NCBI GenBank assembly: GCA_023444055.1
Contig: JAEZRV010000023.1
Span: 62,001-126,000, forward strand
DNA: 64,000 nt
DNA from: Bacillota bacterium
GTDB taxonomy: Bacteria > Bacillota > Clostridia > Acetivibrionales > DSM-1351
Reading direction: 5' to 3'
The notes under the pieces were generated by a model. That model searched no databases, had not been told where the DNA came from, and worked only from the letters and a program-made list of their open reading frames with translations. Within the stretch, counting starts at the first letter, position 1. Each line of letters begins with the position of its first letter. The position numbers and the translations under genes are program-made. Below, piece by piece: positions 38,379 through 45,641 of this stretch.

Positions 38379-39482
38379 TTAAGCTTTTTTTGCAGCTGCT
38401 TTTGCTTTAAATATCTCTTCTAAAGATTCATTATAAGGAGCTTTAGCTATACCATATTCAGTAATTATTGCAGTTATAAACTTCGCATCAGTTACATCAA
38501 ATGCAGGATTAAAGACTTTAATATCCTTTGGAGCCATTCTTCTCTCATACCACTTCTCGGTAACTTCTTCAGGTTTGCGTTCCTCTATATGAATGTCCTG
38601 TCCCGTCTTGCAACTTAAATCAATAGTTGAAGTTGGTGCACAAACATAAAAGGGAATATTATAATTTTTAGCTAATATAGCCACACCTGATGTACCTATT
38701 TTGTTTGCAGCATCTCCATTTGCAGCAACTCTGTCACAACCAACAAACACTGCTTGCACCCAACCGTTTTTCATAACCATCGAAGCCATATTATCACATA
38801 TGAGAGTTACATCTACACCTGCTTTGTTTAGTTCATAAGCTGTTAGTCTTGCCCCCTGCAAAAGTGGCCTAGTTTCATCAGCAAACACCTTAAAGTTATA
38901 TCCCTTTTCATGTCCAATATATATTGGTGCAAGAGCAGTCCCATATTTAGCAGTTGCAAGCTGTCCGGCATTGCAATGCGTAAGTATTCCTATATTGGGT
39001 TCTAACAGAGTAAGTCCATTTTCACCGATAGTTCTGCACACCCATATGTCCTCTGATTTTATTTCATTGGCTTCAATATGTAAAGCAGCTTTTATATCTG
39101 CTATCCCTTTGCCTTTATTTCTTTTAACACATTCCTCCATTCTGTCTAAAGCCCAAAAAAGATTGACAGCTGTAGGTCTTGAAGATGCCAGATACTCCTT
39201 CAATTTAATGAATTCAGTATAAAAACTGTCATAATCGGTGGCTGTTAAAGCCTTTGCCCCCAGATATATTCCATAAGCAGCAGCAACACCAATTGCTGGT
39301 GCTCCTCTTACCTTTAATTCATATATAGCTTCCCAAATTTGTTCTTGTGTTTTTAACTTTATGTAAACAGTATCAGCAGGTAACAGCGTTTGGTCAATAA
39401 TTATCAACTCACTATTAGCATCATCAATCATAACAGTTTCCATATCATAGTTCATCAAAAAACACTTATCAAATTTTGACAT
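38379..39482 (-). CDS. mtnA: Methylthioribose-1-phosphate isomerase
   Basis: 367 aa from the ATG at 39482 (MSKFDKC), placed just after leader A3; an in-frame ATG at 39500 lies in the leader. MtnA hallmarks are present: ELKVRGAPAIGVAAAYG, LTHCNAGQLATAKYGTALAP with the catalytic Cys, LICDNMASMVMK with the catalytic Asp, and GCDRVAANGD. It converts 5-methylthioribose-1-P (and, in some organisms, 5-deoxyribose-1-P) to the ribulose form. The complete methionine salvage genes mtnB/C/D, which need oxygen downstream, are absent. A class II aldolase follows instead. Confidence 0.93.
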   Translation of the reverse strand: MSKFDKCFLMNYDMETVMIDDANSELIIIDQTLLPADTVYIKLKTQEQIWEAIYELKVRGAPAIGVAAAYGIYLGAKALTATDYDSFYTEFIKLKEYLASSRPTAVNLFWALDRMEECVKRNKGKGIADIKAALHIEANEIKSEDIWVCRTIGENGLTLLEPNIGILTHCNAGQLATAKYGTALAPIYIGHEKGYNFKVFADETRPLLQGARLTAYELNKAGVDVTLICDNMASMVMKNGWVQAVFVGCDRVAANGDAANKIGTSGVAILAKNYNIPFYVCAPTSTIDLSCKTGQDIHIEERKPEEVTEKWYERRMAPKDIKVFNPAFDVTDAKFITAIITEYGIAKAPYNESLEEIFKAKAAAKKA

Positions 39483-39570
39483 AAATATATATCCATCCAT
39501 GCATTACTTGATACAAACTCGTAAAAGTTATGGCATGGACTCCCCCCTATTCATTTGGTTTTTCTAACCT
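39483..39570 (-). promoter_or_regulatory. Family A-like structured leader, copy A3 (before mtnA, divergent)
   Basis: On the minus strand: AGGTTA (39570-39565), a loop with GGGGGG (39547-39542), TCCATGC (39539-39533), TAACTT (39530-39525), loop, GCATGGA (39502-39496), and the ATG at 39482. Stem 2 pairs 7/7. The stem 1 arms pair 6/6 with one wobble and with bases different from the other copies, so the pseudoknot appears preserved by covariation. Upstream of it to 39806 nothing is recognised. Confidence 0.55.
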
Positions 39571-39806
39571 CATTTCCCTATATAAAACATTCAATTGTAA
39601 ATTTAAACTAGTTCAAATTAGCAACATATATTCAATTTAATTGCTATTCAAATTTATTCTACCATACTTATTTTATATTTACAGTAATCATATCAAATAT
39701 TGCCTTAAAATGTTTTGTGGAGCTCAGTGTAAACAAGCTTAGCTATCATTTCAGAACCACTTCAAGTTTATAACAAATTTCTAGTATAATACAACATTTG
39801 TATATT

Positions 39807-39847
39807 AAAAAAGGGCTATGGCACTAAAATAATTAGTGTATAGCCCC
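39807..39847 (-). terminator. Terminator after the VWA lipoprotein gene
   Basis: GGGCTA (39813-39818) pairs with TAGCCC (39841-39846) with an inner CACTA/TAGTG stem. The minus strand continues into TTTTTT. Confidence 0.85.
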
Positions 39848-39956
39848 AATTTCTATATATAAATTTTATAACGACATTTTCCAATAATTATTATATAATG
39901 CTAAAAAAATTATTCCTTCTGTGCAGTTAATATATATGGCATTACATTTTAGCATC

Positions 39957-41564
39957 CTATTCCCTTATCTTCAAGGCAACCGCCTTTTTAGCCAAATCTA
40001 TAAACTCAGAATCTTCTTTGTTCACATCGAGGTCTTTCATATCGTCACTTACCAGCAAATCATATACATTCTGAAGGCTTGTGTTACTAGCCCAAGTACT
40101 GCCTCTAAGTATTTCCGCTGTCTGAGCTACTAATGTCATAAATCTAAATCTTGGGGTAGCATCATAGAAATTATTACATATTTGTGCTGAATTAATCTGT
40201 TTGCTTATCTCAGAAGCCTTATTTGTCTCTGGATTTTTATATCTAATTTTTACTGTTCCAACACTGTCTCCTACATTGCTTTTTAGCTTTATTTCATATA
40301 GAGCAGTAACCGCATGTCCAGCTCCAATTTCACCTGCATCAACACTGTTATCTTTAAAATCCTTTGCATCAAGTTTTCTATTTTCATACCCAATGAGTCT
40401 ATAACTTTCTACACTTTTTGTATCAAATTCAATCTGTGCTTTTGCATCTTTTGCAATCACCTGTAATGTTCCAGCTAACTGTTCTACAAAAACCTTATTA
40501 GCCTCTTCTATTGTATCAATATAAGCATAATTGCCATCACCTTTATCTGCAAGTGTCTCTAGGAATATATCATTGTAATTGTCCATTCCAAATCCTAGTG
40601 TAGTTAAGGTTATCCCTTTTGTCTTGTAATCTTCCACCCTTTTCAATATATCTTCAGCATTTGTTATACCCTGATTTGCAACACCATCGGTACAAAGGAT
40701 AACTCTGTTGTTACCACCTTCTAAATATGAGTTGTAGGCCATATCATAGCCTATCATCAAGCCTTCAGCAGCGTTTGTTGAACCCTCAGGTTCCAATTCG
40801 TTTATAGCATCCATTATCAACTCTTTATTGTTAGCGCTAGTAGTATCTAGCACTGCTCTTCCTGTTGTGCCATACACCACAATTCCAATCTTATCATCTT
40901 CACTCATTTGATTTACAAGAATCCCCAAGCTCTTTTTTACTAGCTTCAGCCTATTATCCATGTCCATAGAACCTGAAACATCAATGACAAACGTAAGTAC
41001 TGAATTCTTCATATTTGATGAACTAATTTCCTTACCCTGTAAGCCAACTTCTAGAATATGATAACCTCTGTTGAAGGCTGAGGGAGCCATTTCTGTATAT
41101 ATTGAGAATATATCCCTTTTAGGAGCAGGATATTGACGTTTAAAATAATTTATAAATTCTTCTACTCTTATTGCATCTTTTGGTGGTAATGAGCCATCGT
41201 TTATGTATTTTCTAGCAATTGTATATGAAGCAGTATCAACATCTAATGAAAAAGTAGATAATGGTTCTTCCTTTGCCTCTCTAAATGGGTTAACTCCATA
41301 ATCCTGAAAATATGTATCATTATAGGCTGTTCCATCTTTACTCTGCTGTTCCTCTTGTCCCCTGGTGTTACTAACATAGCCGTTAATAATATCTCTTTCT
41401 GATTCGCTTACATCCCCCCAAAAATCTACACCTGCTGTTGTTTCTGGCGAAAGCTCTGCTGTGTCATTCTTCGATCCACAACCACTAAATAAACTAGCTG
41501 ATAACGAAATCACTAATCCCAAAACAATCCACTTATTACCTTTACCATTAAATAAACTCTTCAT
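39957..41564 (-). CDS. YfbK-like von Willebrand factor A lipoprotein
   Basis: 535 aa. The lipobox LFSGC (Cys29) makes it a surface lipoprotein. A VWF_N-like region (about 90-160; EEFINYFKRQYPAP), a VWA domain (about 180-350) with the MIDAS start DVSGSMD and TDGVAN, and a DUF3520-like C-terminal region (about 360-530) follow in YfbK order. MIDAS proteins bind ligands through a metal ion; the partner is unknown. The start at 41564 has GGGAGG 7 bases before it and leader B2 upstream. The sensor kinase gene ends 210 bases upstream on the same strand. Confidence 0.88.
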   Translation of the reverse strand: MKSLFNGKGNKWIVLGLVISLSASLFSGCGSKNDTAELSPETTAGVDFWGDVSESERDIINGYVSNTRGQEEQQSKDGTAYNDTYFQDYGVNPFREAKEEPLSTFSLDVDTASYTIARKYINDGSLPPKDAIRVEEFINYFKRQYPAPKRDIFSIYTEMAPSAFNRGYHILEVGLQGKEISSSNMKNSVLTFVIDVSGSMDMDNRLKLVKKSLGILVNQMSEDDKIGIVVYGTTGRAVLDTTSANNKELIMDAINELEPEGSTNAAEGLMIGYDMAYNSYLEGGNNRVILCTDGVANQGITNAEDILKRVEDYKTKGITLTTLGFGMDNYNDIFLETLADKGDGNYAYIDTIEEANKVFVEQLAGTLQVIAKDAKAQIEFDTKSVESYRLIGYENRKLDAKDFKDNSVDAGEIGAGHAVTALYEIKLKSNVGDSVGTVKIRYKNPETNKASEISKQINSAQICNNFYDATPRFRFMTLVAQTAEILRGSTWASNTSLQNVYDLLVSDDMKDLDVNKEDSEFIDLAKKAVALKIRE

Positions 41565-41646
41565 AATAACCTCCCACGCCCACTTTGGGCATAAAAAATA
41601 ATGAAACTATCGGTGGAGAACCTCTGTTTTGCAGAGGTATGCGTCT
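41565..41646 (-). promoter_or_regulatory. Family B structured leader, copy B2
   Basis: On the minus strand: hairpin 1 (CCTCTG CAAAA CAGAGG), TT, CTCCAC, a T-rich stretch, hairpin 2 (GCCCA AAG TGGGC), then GTGGGAGGTTATT-ATG. CTCCAC can pair with GTGGGAG with one bulge and would sequester the SD. Compared with B1, hairpin 2 retains all five pairs although three of the five change identity. Confidence 0.65.
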
Positions 41647-41774
41647 TTTTACAGCTATATCTAGCTTCTTTAACGCTACCCCCCTATTTCTCTCTAATTA
41701 AAATGCTTTTTCTATTTTCATTATATGATGAGCTTATTTCTATCCTAATTCAAAGTTGTAACAATCTTGTAACA

Positions 41775-43169
41775 CTAATTTGCAAGCGGTATAATGACTT
41801 TAACTTCAGTACCACCTTTATCTATATTGTCCATTTTAATCTCACCCTTATGTTTTTCAATAATCTCTCTCGAAATTGCTAAGCCAAGGCCTGTCCCATT
41901 TATGCCGCTCACATTCGATGCTCTGTAAAATCTATCAAATACCTTTTCTAAATCATCTTTAGGGATTCCAATTCCTTGGTCTGCTATGGTTATCTCTGCA
42001 TGCTTATCTTTTGTTGAAAGCTTTATATTGGCTTTGCTATAATCAGGCGAATATTTAATACAGTTGTCCATCAAATTAACTAATACTTGAACTAATTTGT
42101 CCTTATCACCATTAATAAAAACATCTGATTTAATCTGGCTATCAAGTTCAATCCCATGATTAGAGGCTCTATCTCTCATATGCGCAATAGTATCTTCAAG
42201 TATGCTAGAGACATTTACCTTTGAAAAAATGAATTTTTCTTGAAAAGAGTCCAACCGAGACATCTGCAAAAAATCGTTTACAAGAGTTGTAAGTCTTGCA
42301 GTTTCATTGTTTAAATGATAAATAGCCTTTTCTAAATCTGGATCTCCTATAACTTCATCAGCTAAGTACTCTGAATATCCCTTGATTGCAGCAAGTGGCG
42401 TGCGTATCTCATGCGAAACATTTGATATAAATTGCTTCTGTCTGTCAATGTGATCCTTTAGCTGCATACCCATATCATTAATACTTTTGCTCAATTGTCC
42501 TAATTCATCACTTCTATTAATATTTACAATGTTAAAATCTCTTTTTGCATAATTATCAGTTGTAGTGACTAGCTTTTTAATTGGTACAACAACTCTTCTA
42601 GATATAATAATGCTTAGTAATATTATTATCAAACAAAAAGCAGAGGCACCAATACATAAAATATAAAATACTTTATTAAGTATTATGTCTAACAAATCGA
42701 GCTTGTAGTTTATAACTAAAATACCTATTTGCTTGTTATCCATTTCAATTGGTGATGCAAAGTAATATATATTATTTTGTATGTAATTCACTTTTTCGCC
42801 TGAACTTGTAGGTTTAAGAACATTATTTTGAAATTCCTCCATATTGAAGTCCGGATGCTCAAAAACATCCACAAGTCCACTCAGCAATTGAAGATTCTTG
42901 TTATATATTTGAAGTTGTCCAATACCAGAACTCAAATTGGCAGTTACCATTTTTGCATTTTGTCCATTTAGCTCATTAGACTCCTGTTCATCAAATAAAA
43001 AAACTTGCTTTATGTAATTCTGCACTGTATTATTTTGCTCAATAAGCTGCTGTTCAACAGTATTAATCCAATAATTCTCAATGCCCTTTAGAACAAAAAT
43101 TCCCACTATCAGCATTACAATCATAGAAGTAAGTGAATAATACAAGACAAGTCTCGTCCCAAATTTCAT
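41775..43169 (-). CDS. Membrane sensor histidine kinase (EnvZ/PhoR-type)
   Basis: 464 aa, start at 43169 directly after leader A4. Membrane segments lie at about 8-28 and 158-180 around an extracytoplasmic sensor domain of about 130 residues. Then come HAMP (about 180-232), HisKA with FISNVSHEIRTPLAAIKGYSEYL, and HATPase_c with NLMDNCIKYS, DQGIGIP and GTGLGLAIS. It pairs with the OmpR-type regulator encoded just upstream on the same strand. The 379-base gap between the two is unusual for such a pair and contains two tandem family A leaders. Confidence 0.92.
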   Translation of the reverse strand: MKFGTRLVLYYSLTSMIVMLIVGIFVLKGIENYWINTVEQQLIEQNNTVQNYIKQVFLFDEQESNELNGQNAKMVTANLSSGIGQLQIYNKNLQLLSGLVDVFEHPDFNMEEFQNNVLKPTSSGEKVNYIQNNIYYFASPIEMDNKQIGILVINYKLDLLDIILNKVFYILCIGASAFCLIIILLSIIISRRVVVPIKKLVTTTDNYAKRDFNIVNINRSDELGQLSKSINDMGMQLKDHIDRQKQFISNVSHEIRTPLAAIKGYSEYLADEVIGDPDLEKAIYHLNNETARLTTLVNDFLQMSRLDSFQEKFIFSKVNVSSILEDTIAHMRDRASNHGIELDSQIKSDVFINGDKDKLVQVLVNLMDNCIKYSPDYSKANIKLSTKDKHAEITIADQGIGIPKDDLEKVFDRFYRASNVSGINGTGLGLAISREIIEKHKGEIKMDNIDKGGTEVKVIIPLAN

Positions 43170-43262
43170 TATTATGCCCATGCCCAGCATTTTGCACAAA
43201 AACTTCATGACAGAAATGGCATGGGCTCGGTACCTCCTTAATTTGTTTTTGTATTTCTTTCA
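43170..43262 (-). promoter_or_regulatory. Family A structured leader, copy A4 (proximal, before sensor kinase)
   Basis: On the minus strand: TGAAAGAAAT (43262-43253), loop with GGAGG (43237-43233), GCCCATGCC (43226-43218), ATTTCTGTCA (43217-43208), loop 3, GGCATGGGC (43184-43176), ATAATA and the ATG at 43169. Stem 2 pairs 9/9, with two pairs changed from T-A to C-G relative to A2 and A6 (compensatory). Stem 1 pairs 9/10. Confidence 0.78.
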
Positions 43263-43359
43263 ACCTTATGCCCATGCCCAGCATTTCGCACAAAAACTTC
43301 ATGACAGAAATGGCATGGGCTCGGTACCTCCTTAATTTGTTTTTGTATTTCTTTCAATC
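43263..43359 (-). promoter_or_regulatory. Family A structured leader, copy A5 (distal tandem copy)
   Basis: This is a near-exact copy of A4 at a 94-base offset: stem 2 arms at 43320-43312 and 43278-43270, stem 1 5' arm at 43356-43347. I count one difference in the central part. It ends in ATAAGGTTG instead of ATAATAATG, so it has no start codon of its own and runs directly into A4. From 43360 to 43548 nothing more is recognised. Confidence 0.75.
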
Positions 43360-43548
43360 TTATCTCCATTCCTGATGTAGACAAACAACGCATGTCGGCA
43401 AACCAATATTGCTTATGTAAATAAAATTCTCCACATCATAACCGAAACTTATAAAACAATTCAACTTTCCCATATAAAAAAACTATATATGTTCAAAATT
43501 ATCAACGGTTTATTGCCAAATAATTGCATGAATTAGTAATGGCTCATT

Positions 43549-44235
43549 TCAGACTTGACCTCCGAAGCGATATCCCATTCCAAAAATAGTAACAATATGT
43601 ACTGGAGAACTGCTATCATCCTCAATCTTTTTTCTCAGTCTGGCTATGCAAATATCAACAACACGACTATCACCCATGTAATCGTAGCCCCACACCTTTT
43701 GAAGCAATTCATCTCGACTAAAGGTTTTTTTCATACTCCGCGACATCAATTCTAGTAACTGGAATTCTTTCTGCGTAAGGCTAACTTCTTCTCCATCTTT
43801 ATACACAACCATATTTGAATAATCGACTTTTAATCCCTTATGAGTAATTGCTTCTACTTCGTTTTTCTCGTCTTTGCTTGACCTTCTCAATAATGCTTTG
43901 ATACGAGCCAACAATTCCATTGTCTCAAAAGGTTTAGTAACATAGTCGTCAGCTCCTAGCTCAAGCCCTATAACCTTATCAATGACTTCATGCTTTGCTG
44001 TCAACATTATGGTAGGAATTCCTTGGTTTAGGCATAGCTGTTTGCATACCTCATGTCCACTCATATCTGGTAACATAATATCCAATAAAATAAGGTCTGG
44101 CTTAAATGATTCTGCTAATAATAATGCACTCTTTCCATCAGCTGCAGTGGCAACTTCATACTTTTCTTTTTTTAAAATAAGTTCTACCAAGTCCCTTAAG
44201 GATGGTTCATCATCAACAACCATTATCTTTTTCAT
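43549..44235 (-). CDS. OmpR/PhoB-type response regulator
   Basis: 228 aa from the ATG at 44235 (ATGAGGTAC just before; an ATG ten codons earlier is less likely). The receiver domain (1-118) has VVDDEPSL, the phospho-acceptor Asp in LLDIMLPD and the switch Lys in VTKPFE. The winged-helix output domain (about 130-226) has TQKEFQLLELM and the RVVDICIARLRKKIE recognition region. It should act with the kinase encoded 379 bases downstream. Targets are not evident; the envelope genes around are candidates. Confidence 0.94.
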   Translation of the reverse strand: MKKIMVVDDEPSLRDLVELILKKEKYEVATAADGKSALLLAESFKPDLILLDIMLPDMSGHEVCKQLCLNQGIPTIMLTAKHEVIDKVIGLELGADDYVTKPFETMELLARIKALLRRSSKDEKNEVEAITHKGLKVDYSNMVVYKDGEEVSLTQKEFQLLELMSRSMKKTFSRDELLQKVWGYDYMGDSRVVDICIARLRKKIEDDSSSPVHIVTIFGMGYRFGGQV

Positions 44236-44374
44236 ATGTACCTCATTTTCATTAAAAATTCTCAATTAAAACTACTTTATCATATGAAACGTTTTTGTGA
44301 AAGTATTGAGTAAAATAGGAAAACGACCTTATACTATTAGAATTTTGAATTAAAGATTTTATCATGACATAGAA

Positions 44375-44743
44375 TTATTTATAATGTATCTCTGCCCCAA
44401 AAGGGATAAGCCCTAGTTTAGCAAATTTAAAATGCTGAAGCCCAAAAGGTATTCCTATAATAGTAATGCAAAAAATTGCGCCAATTATGCAGTGTCCAAT
44501 AGCAAACTCCCATCCAAATAGAACAACCCAAATGATATTAAAAACAAGTCCTCCCACACCGAAATTACCAATATCAATTTCTCTTCCAAAAGGCCATAAT
44601 ACAAACGTCGCAATTTTAAAACATTGTACTCCAAATGGTATACCAATAATAGTAACACACAAAAGTAAACCCGACACAAACCATAGAATAGCAGAAATAA
44701 TTCCGCCAAATAATAGCCAAATCAAATTACCTATAAGATTCAT
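44375..44743 (-). CDS. yccF: YccF-family membrane protein
   Basis: 122 aa, start at 44743 after leader A6; the frame is open 21 codons into the leader. It has two copies of the YccF (DUF307) repeat: GNLIWLLFGG...IGIPFGVQCFKIA...LWPFGREI and FNIIWVVLFGWEFAIGHCIIGAIFCITIIGIPFGLQHFKFAKLGLIPFG. Four membrane segments are likely. The family is widely conserved and of unknown function. It lies 139 bases before the response-regulator gene on the same strand. Confidence 0.9.
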   Translation of the reverse strand: MNLIGNLIWLLFGGIISAILWFVSGLLLCVTIIGIPFGVQCFKIATFVLWPFGREIDIGNFGVGGLVFNIIWVVLFGWEFAIGHCIIGAIFCITIIGIPFGLQHFKFAKLGLIPFGAEIHYK

Positions 44744-44836
44744 TATTATGTCCATGTCCCGCATTCTACACAAAACCACATGAAAGAAATGACATGGACT
44801 CGGCACCTCCTTTTTTTATTTTTTTAATTTCTTTCA
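44744..44836 (-). promoter_or_regulatory. Family A structured leader, copy A6 (before YccF)
   Basis: On the minus strand: TGAAAGAAAT (44836-44827), loop with GGAGG (44810-44806), GTCCATGTC (44799-44791), ATTTCTTTCA (44790-44781), loop 3, GACATGGAC (44758-44750), ATAATA, ATG at 44743. Stem 1 pairs 10/10 and stem 2 9/9. It is nearly identical to A1 although the two genes are unrelated and 16 kb apart. Confidence 0.78.
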
Positions 44837-44946
44837 CACTTTACCCCACACTCTCTTTTATGAACTTCAATATAATCTATGTATAAATTGCAAAATTATT
44901 TATAAATGCCAATTCTATTTCGTCTTCCAGCTTATTGCTTCCTAAT

Positions 44947-45031
44947 CATAATATATTGTTCAAGCGCTAGAACATTCTACACACAAGATGTTTACTACTC
45001 CTAAATTACTAAGCATAATATATTGTTCAAG
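44947..45031. repeat. 18-bp exact direct repeat in an intergenic region
   Basis: CATAATATATTGTTCAAG occurs at 44947-44964 and again at 45014-45031, 67 bases apart. A shorter related CATAATATTGAG lies near 45046. It sits between the small lipoprotein gene and YccF. It could be a pair of regulator sites or a decayed repeat. Confidence 0.6.
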
Positions 45032-45070
45032 TTAGCAATCAGCAAACATAATATTGAGAATAATAGAATA

Positions 45071-45373
45071 TTATTTTTCATCCTTTTTAGATTTCCTTTT
45101 ACGAGATAGTGATAAACTGCCAAACTCGCTAATAATGGCCATATAGAAACCAAAATCATACCACCAACCTGTATTTACAACTTCATAGACTCTTATGTTA
45201 TTATCAAATAATCCTACAACAAGTGAAAATGGTGATATCCATCCATGCCAAATACCCCAAAAGAATCCTGCTGGCTCATCTGCTGTATATGTACCATCAC
45301 CTGGAATACAGCCTGTCAGTGTAAATAGCAGTGAAGCAGTAATAATGGTTAATAATACTATTTTCTTTTTCAT
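45071..45373 (-). CDS. Small lipoprotein of unknown function
   Basis: 100 aa. Signal peptide with lipobox LTGC (Cys22), then an aromatic/Gly-rich segment (AGFFWGIWHGWISPFSLVVGL) that may form a short membrane hairpin, a second hydrophobic stretch (about 65-87), and a basic tail (SRKRKSKKDEK). GGGGGG lies 6 bases before the start. Similar short lipoproteins occur in other Firmicutes without known function. Confidence 0.75.
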   Translation of the reverse strand: MKKKIVLLTIITASLLFTLTGCIPGDGTYTADEPAGFFWGIWHGWISPFSLVVGLFDNNIRVYEVVNTGWWYDFGFYMAIISEFGSLSLSRKRKSKKDEK

Positions 45374-45590
45374 AAAAGCCCCCCTAATAACAGTAATTTT
45401 AATTTTTCCTATATATTTTAATACAAGATATTACTATAATATGCTTCTATATATTTTTAATGAGATATATTATTTATTACAATATGACTAAAATTTACTA
45501 TTAATTAATACGCTTTATATGAAATATTGTCTGAAAGTTCCAAAGCAAATAACACACGTTAGCTGTCCATAATTGTTTATCACATTAATA

Positions 45591-45620
45591 AAGCTCTCGC
45601 TTTTTTTAAAGTGAGAGCTT
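45591..45620 (-). terminator. Terminator after the FIST gene
   Basis: AAGCTCTCGC (45591-45600) pairs with GTGAGAGCTT (45611-45620) with one wobble. T-runs exist on both sides, the better one on the plus strand. Confidence 0.65.
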
Positions 45621-45641
45621 TTGTCGATGCTAGTTAATAAT

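Noticed and set aside
43078..43302. 74-codon ORF across the tandem leaders
   Set aside because: It is generated by reading through two copies of the structured leader and enters the kinase gene out of frame.
43170..43359. Tandem 94-base repeats as a CRISPR array
   Set aside because: There are only two units with no unique spacers between them, and the same unit is found singly before other genes.
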